Assembly: GCA_933228895.1 (NCBI GenBank)
Contig: OW121856.1
Location: 101,903,027 to 101,967,026, forward strand
Length of the DNA: 64,000 bases
Direction: 5' to 3'
Origin: Platycnemis pennipes
Taxonomy: Eukaryota > Arthropoda > Insecta > Odonata > Platycnemididae
Shown piece after piece: positions 59,416 through 64,000 of this stretch (its first letter is position 1; each line of letters starts with the position of its first letter). The position numbers and the translations under genes are program-made. The notes under the pieces are model-generated. The model was not told where the DNA came from. It searched no databases and saw only the letters and a program-made list of their open reading frames with translations.

Positions 59416-60018
59416 CTTAGAAATCTATATATATAAATGCAAGGTAATGGCGGCGTTTACTCGGAACCGAAATCTAAATTTTGTACGCGTAATAGTTAGA
59501 TGGAAACGAAAAAAGAATTATAGTGAAAAAATTAATCTTCAAACGACAACCATTCACTCATAAATAAAAAATTAAAATAAGCAAAAGGTGACGCCCACCG
59601 AAAAAGCTGCTGTGATGACATTGACGTCATTTTCCTCCCGTCCTTGACTGCTCTTATGGGAAGGGAAGGGAGTGGAGGGGGATTCTCAGAAGGTTTGCTC
59701 GCACAATTCCTGTCGTAATCTCTCCCATTGGGATAACCAGCTGTGTCCCGCCATTGCGATTAGGCGAAGTAGCTTCGTGGGCTCAGTTTTGATTGGACGA
59801 AGTCGATATACGTCTAAGGTTGCACCACATCTACTTTGCCGAAAGGGTTAAAAACATCAGGTTTTCGCCGCTTATAACTCGAGAAATAAATGACGGATCA
59901 AAAAACGGAAAAACACGGGTCGTTTTATTTTACAAACTCTATTATATTCGGCAATAAAAAAACATGGTGAACGACCCGATTCCGCAAAACATTTACGCCT
60001 GGTGATACACTGAGTAGA
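59416..60018. mobile_element. Possible Helitron-like or other transposon remnant
   Basis: The left edge reads A followed by TCTATATATATAAATG, the TC plus AT-rich start typical of Helitrons, and composition and CG content change there. The interior holds GCTTATAACTCGAGAAATAA and a palindromic TGACGTCA (59622-59629). A Helitron 3' hairpin followed by CTRR was not found before 60045, so this is weak. Confidence 0.3.
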
Positions 60019-60710
60019 CCGGTTTACTAAAAAAGGTAAACGATATTACTTGTTTACTTGCATCCAACCACAAATCTGAATTCCCCTTATGTCAAGTATT
60101 TATACCACTTGGGATTGGCGATTTATACGATTATTAAAATAATGACCTACTATTTGGATGGCATGGTTTTTAATTGCCAATATTGCAGGAATTCACTCGG
60201 GATAGTGAAGAGAGAATTTCTACGCTATTATGCCTTACATCAGTGGTGGGATAAGAATTTCAGCAGACCGATATATGTAATTATAAATTTATATTGGTAA
60301 AAGCTTTAATGGAAAAGAGACCTAATTTATAAGACGCATGACTGCTCAAACTAAAATTCACTGTTCATCACAATTTCTCCTTGAATTTTTGGATAAAATG
60401 TTGAGTGCAACTGAATTATTGTGTACCCACATATAAGAAGTTTGAATGAAAGAACAATTTAGAATGGACATCAGTTGAAAAATATGAGATTCATACAATA
60501 CTATTTTAACAAACCAATTTAATATTGCACCATTGATTTTATGACTTAGTTACCAAACAATGTTCCAACTATATATTATATAGGTATTCAAAGGAAATCG
60601 GACAGATACTCTGATTTCACATATTTAGAATATATTTCACTATCAAGGTTCTTGTATAATTACATTGATGAATACTTTAAGAGTAACAATACTGAAATTA
60701 AAGATTTCTT
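60019..60710. other. AT-rich spacer
   Basis: An 80-codon plus frame (60058-60300) contains CQYC and several aromatic residues but no known domain. Nothing else noted. Confidence 0.45.
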
Positions 60711-60945
60711 AAGGCCGCTTTACACGATACAATTTTTTGTACAATTTCTTGTGCAAACGCTTGTATAAACTGAACGAAGTTGCATGTTTTTCTGAATGGA
60801 ATTAGAACAGGTTCCATTTCCCGTTCAGTCATTCAGACTATCACACAAGCGTTCGTACAATTTGCCGCTTTACACGGTACAATTTCCTCATGCAAGAGTT
60901 TGTGCAAGAAATTGCACAAAAAATTGTAACGTGTAAAGCGGGCTT
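60711..60945. mobile_element. MITE with 45-bp terminal inverted repeats
   Basis: The left end AAGGCCGCTTTACACGATAC continues AATTTTTTGTACAATTTCTT. The right end is its complement, ending AAGCGGGCTT. A further copy of the terminus (GCCGCTTTACACGGTACAAT, from 60864) lies inside the right half, so that half is itself a hairpin. No coding capacity and no clean target-site duplication. Confidence 0.75.
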
Positions 60946-61919
60946 TACATAAAGAAATAAGGCATGATGTATCCTAATCTATAGGCAATTTGTGATTTGA
61001 TGTTGCATGGTTGGTTGCATACGTAGGGGCGTAATTGAGGCCTACCTTTTTCGTACAATATATAGAAGGAATGAATATCCGTAAATCATACGGCAAATTA
61101 CAAATAGCATGGAACTTTTTCTTTAAATAAACACAATTCATATTAGTATTTTAACACAAAACTTCCATAAAGATAAATGTTCGATACAATATATGTTCGA
61201 TCCATGATTGTAAGTGAGGTTTCTTGCTGGTTGGCAGCTATAAAAAGCAAAAAAATTATCTTTATTCATCACTGATGACTATATGCAAGGATAATGGCTC
61301 GCAGTGAGATTTAAAACTCTACTATCTATTTTATGCCCTCATGTGTGAGTTCAATATTTGTTTATTACAAAAACGAAATATGTTTTTAGACTTCAATGCT
61401 GAAATATATAAATATAATCATAAAGGAAATTCATCCACTTGCGAAGTTTGATAGAATCTATGATCTCTTTACATCGATAACCAAAATAGTTATTGATGCA
61501 ACTCCTTACATGACGTGAAATGAGATTCATGCAAACACTCAAATTCAGCCCTTGTAAAAAAGCAATGAGTTAGTACGTTCAATGCATAAAAAATGTTTTC
61601 TTTGCATGTCTTGAATTCAAAAATATCAAAGCACCTTTTCCTCCTCATTCAAAAGTGAAAGGAGCGTAATAAGCCTCCTAAGGGGTCCAAAAGAACATGC
61701 TTTATTTTTTGAGAGGCACTTAAATGAAAAAATAAAGATATAGTTTTCCGTCAGTGAATATATCCTCCAGAGGAATCTTAATGAAGTTCAATAAATAATC
61801 AGCTGCCTCCTAGAATCGACTGGTTCACGAACAACTTTGCTTTTTGAATTTTTTTAGCATTCCTAATTAATTTTTACTTGCCTCTCGTAGTAAGAAGAAA
61901 AAAATAACTTTTCGTGTTC
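60946..61919. other. AT-rich spacer, nothing recognised
   Basis: No frame above 60 codons and no structure noted. Confidence 0.55.
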
Positions 61920-62530
61920 TCCCCTCTCTTTGAGCCCTGAGCACAACCCAACCCTTACACACTCAAACCATTCCATTTTACTTCATTTGCCCGCCACATC
62001 TTCCCCCATTCCCTTTCAACCCTCGGATACCCTTAGGAAAAAAAAGCTTATCCCACCCCCTTCAAGCCTTTTCATCCGAAAACTCACGCTCCCTCCCGTT
62101 GCGTCCGTCCTCCTCGCAACCCTTAATCCAAACCCCTTCCGCTTCTCCCTCTCTCTCTCTCCGAAACCCTTGTCCTAGCACCCTCATAACCCGTGGCCAT
62201 TCTGGTCACGTGCTACCCGGCCCGCAACCCCTCATCATCCCTGCCCGACCGATGGAATAGCAAAGGGGGAGAGTTTTGCGAGGGCATGGGGAATGAAGAG
62301 ATGGGGTAGAGAGGTGGCTGATGGGAAGAGAAGGTCGTCTCGGTATTCTCAACCTCACACCACGCTCCCAGACTCTTCCGTTCCCCGCCAAACAATCCAA
62401 CCTTCCCTCGAAAGCCCTCCAACCCTCACCTCCCTCTATATCTCTCCCCACGCACATCGCTCATTCCCATTTTCTTCCCCACTTCATCTCTCAGGAGGGA
62501 AACTGTTGGGGGGAGAGAGGATTCCAAACG
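61920..62530. repeat. C/T tracts interrupted by a G/A block
   Basis: Pyrimidine-rich at 61920-62230 (with a CT run near 62147-62161), purine-rich at 62255-62340, pyrimidine-rich again to 62490. The 78-85-codon frames are compositional. Confidence 0.65.
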
Positions 62531-63509
62531 GGAAAAACCAACCATACTAGACTGTGACTATTATATATCATTGCAACTTTAGCTGTTCCATGTCAGTCTG
62601 TGGGCTTGTGTGTGCGTCTAAAGTTAGACACGCACACTGGCTAATACTTGCAGGGGAAATCAGGTTTGTAAGGATTTGACACATAATTAAAAGCAAATAA
62701 GCCGACATTCCTCTTAAAATTGTCTGTTTTAATCTTGATTTTTCCACCGCTTTTTAGAATTCTGTCCGGCAACTACTCTCGCTGCGTATAGTGGAGCATA
62801 CTTTGAACAGTTCCATAGTACTTCCAATACAACCTATCAATGTTCTATGACTTAAGCATCTTTTTCAGAAATATAAGAGAATTCCTACACCTTTGAACTC
62901 AAAAGTTATTAATTTTACTAAAACTATTGAGGAACTGTGTAAAGTGCTTTCAAATTTTTTCACAGCGTATTTCCGGACTCTAAAAATGTATTTATTCTCA
63001 CAAATTTAGCTTATTTTTCCAATTATTTCTATTTTTACCATACGATGACATTTTAATTTACCTGCAATCGCGTACCCATGGTGCAAGAGCGAGGAATGCT
63101 TGTTATGTTAAACATGCCTTAGCAAAAAAATCGCAATTATAACAGATTTGTCTTATTTTAAACTCTTTAATAGAGATTTATATATATATACATAGGTATT
63201 CCATAACAATACAGGAACTATACTGTCAAGTAAAAAAGATTTGAATAGATTTTGAATATTTAATTTGCAAAACATTTTTTTTTCGTTAGTTTCTTGCACG
63301 GAAACATACACTTTAAGATATTTTTTATGACAAATCCATTTTAAGTTAGTAAAATATGAAGATCATAGTAGGAAAACTGATAAAGAGTTTTAAGTAAGTG
63401 AATTGATTCATAGATAATCAAAACACGCTAATCCGTTCACGGGGAATAGCCGGTCTCCACACATATTTCGGCTGTTATGTGTATTTGCGAGAGGGATAAA
63501 TATCTGCAT
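62531..63509. other. AT-rich spacer, nothing recognised
   Basis: A TA run at about 63179-63190 and several homopolymer T runs. No coding signal. Confidence 0.55.
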
Positions 63510-64000
63510 TAAGGATGAGAGGAGAAAAGGTTTACCCTTGCTGCCAACCTTACCCTTCGTCTCCAGCTCTCAAGGCCACACCATCAATCCCCACTTGCCT
63601 CCCTCCCCTCTTGCATCAACGAACACTCATTTCGCAGATGGGGGAGAGGCTGTCTCTTCGCTACCGAGAGAGCGGGGTCCAGACAGATGGAGTGGTATGG
63701 GTCGAGTGAGGGTAAGACGGAGGAGGTTTGTCGTGGCATAGTGTGTGTACGTGTGTGCGGTAGCCCAAACCCCAGAGGGGCGATGGGAAGATTAGAGGGG
63801 GAGGGCAACGGAGGTCCCGATGACGTGGCAACAACGCTAGTCCCTGCAGCAGTACTTGTTCCTTTACCAGCACCAACTCCTCCCTCACCAACTCTCGTCT
63901 GCCACCTCTAGCTCCCCTTCTCCCATTTATCCCTCCGACAATACCAGAGTCTAGAGATACTAGATTCATCCATCCCAGAACCACAGAGATTTCCATACGA
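63510..64000. other. Mixed purine and pyrimidine tract at window end
   Basis: C/T-rich at 63540-63610, G/A-rich at 63640-63830 and C-rich again to 63930. Overlapping frames of 64-111 codons on both strands, none recognisable. Confidence 0.55.

Noticed and set aside
60022..60041. GTTTAC/GTAAAC hairpin as a Helitron 3' end
   Set aside because: No CTRR tetranucleotide followed by T lies within the expected distance.
1..64000. CRISPR array, operon, prophage or other prokaryotic system
   Set aside because: No regularly spaced short repeats with unique spacers, no ribosome-binding-site-led gene runs and no dense coding; the repeats present are those of a eukaryotic genome.

Overview
The window looks like a non-coding, repeat-rich stretch of a eukaryotic (animal) nuclear genome. 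An arthropod, most likely an insect, is the best guess. The grounds are remains of RTE-like and CR1/Jockey-group-like LINEs, small DNA transposons of hAT and TA-flanked types, short tandem arrays, AT-rich spacer, and no bacterial-type gene packing. I recognise no host protein-coding gene, rRNA or intact tRNA. The species guess rests on familiarity with the repeat families and is weak.

Layout. 1-8.1 kb is mobile-element debris: an RTE-like reverse-transcriptase C-terminus (2.2-2.84 kb) fused to a 1.3 kb repeat (2.85-4.16 kb), a complete MITE (4.9-5.2 kb), CR1-like 3' UTR pieces, a (TA)n run, a disrupted second MITE copy carrying other elements (6.24-7.58 kb), and an RTE copy flanked by a 10-bp target-site duplication (7.77-8.09 kb). 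9.48-10.49 kb holds a hAT-like element with an exact 8-bp target-site duplication, inserted at the very edge of a second MITE family. That MITE has grown a 36-bp minisatellite inside itself. A sister copy lies at 16.2-16.7 kb. 19-24 kb contains three further RTE pieces, one with an 11-bp target-site duplication, and a 110-116 bp tandem repeat. 26.0-26.6 kb is an array of about seven 81-86 bp units. 27.2-29.2 kb is CpG-dense, with a perfect 17-bp inverted repeat at its left side. 30.7-31.3 kb is a 5'-truncated CR1-like LINE on the minus strand. 33.8-34.2 and 38.46-38.62 kb are minus-strand RTE pieces, the second joined to an inverted copy (37.2-38.46 kb) of the 1.3 kb repeat from the left end. 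56.0-56.4 kb is a 137-bp satellite rich in AGGTCA half-sites. 57.69-57.73 kb has a hammerhead-ribozyme-like core. 56.5-56.8, 59.4-60.0 and 60.7-60.9 kb are further transposon-like segments.

A second theme runs along the whole window: islands of 0.3-1.2 kb that are almost purely C/T on one strand, often switching abruptly to G/A (near 12.4, 15.5, 32.1, 46.05, 54.55, 62.3 and 63.6 kb). They generate many long but meaningless open frames, because stop codons are scarce in them, and I left those frames out.

The parts do not form a pathway. They record successive insertions, and the nesting order can be read in several places. The observations most worth following are the ribozyme-like motif, the inverted composite RTE-plus-repeat pair, the half-site satellite and the MITE-born minisatellite.
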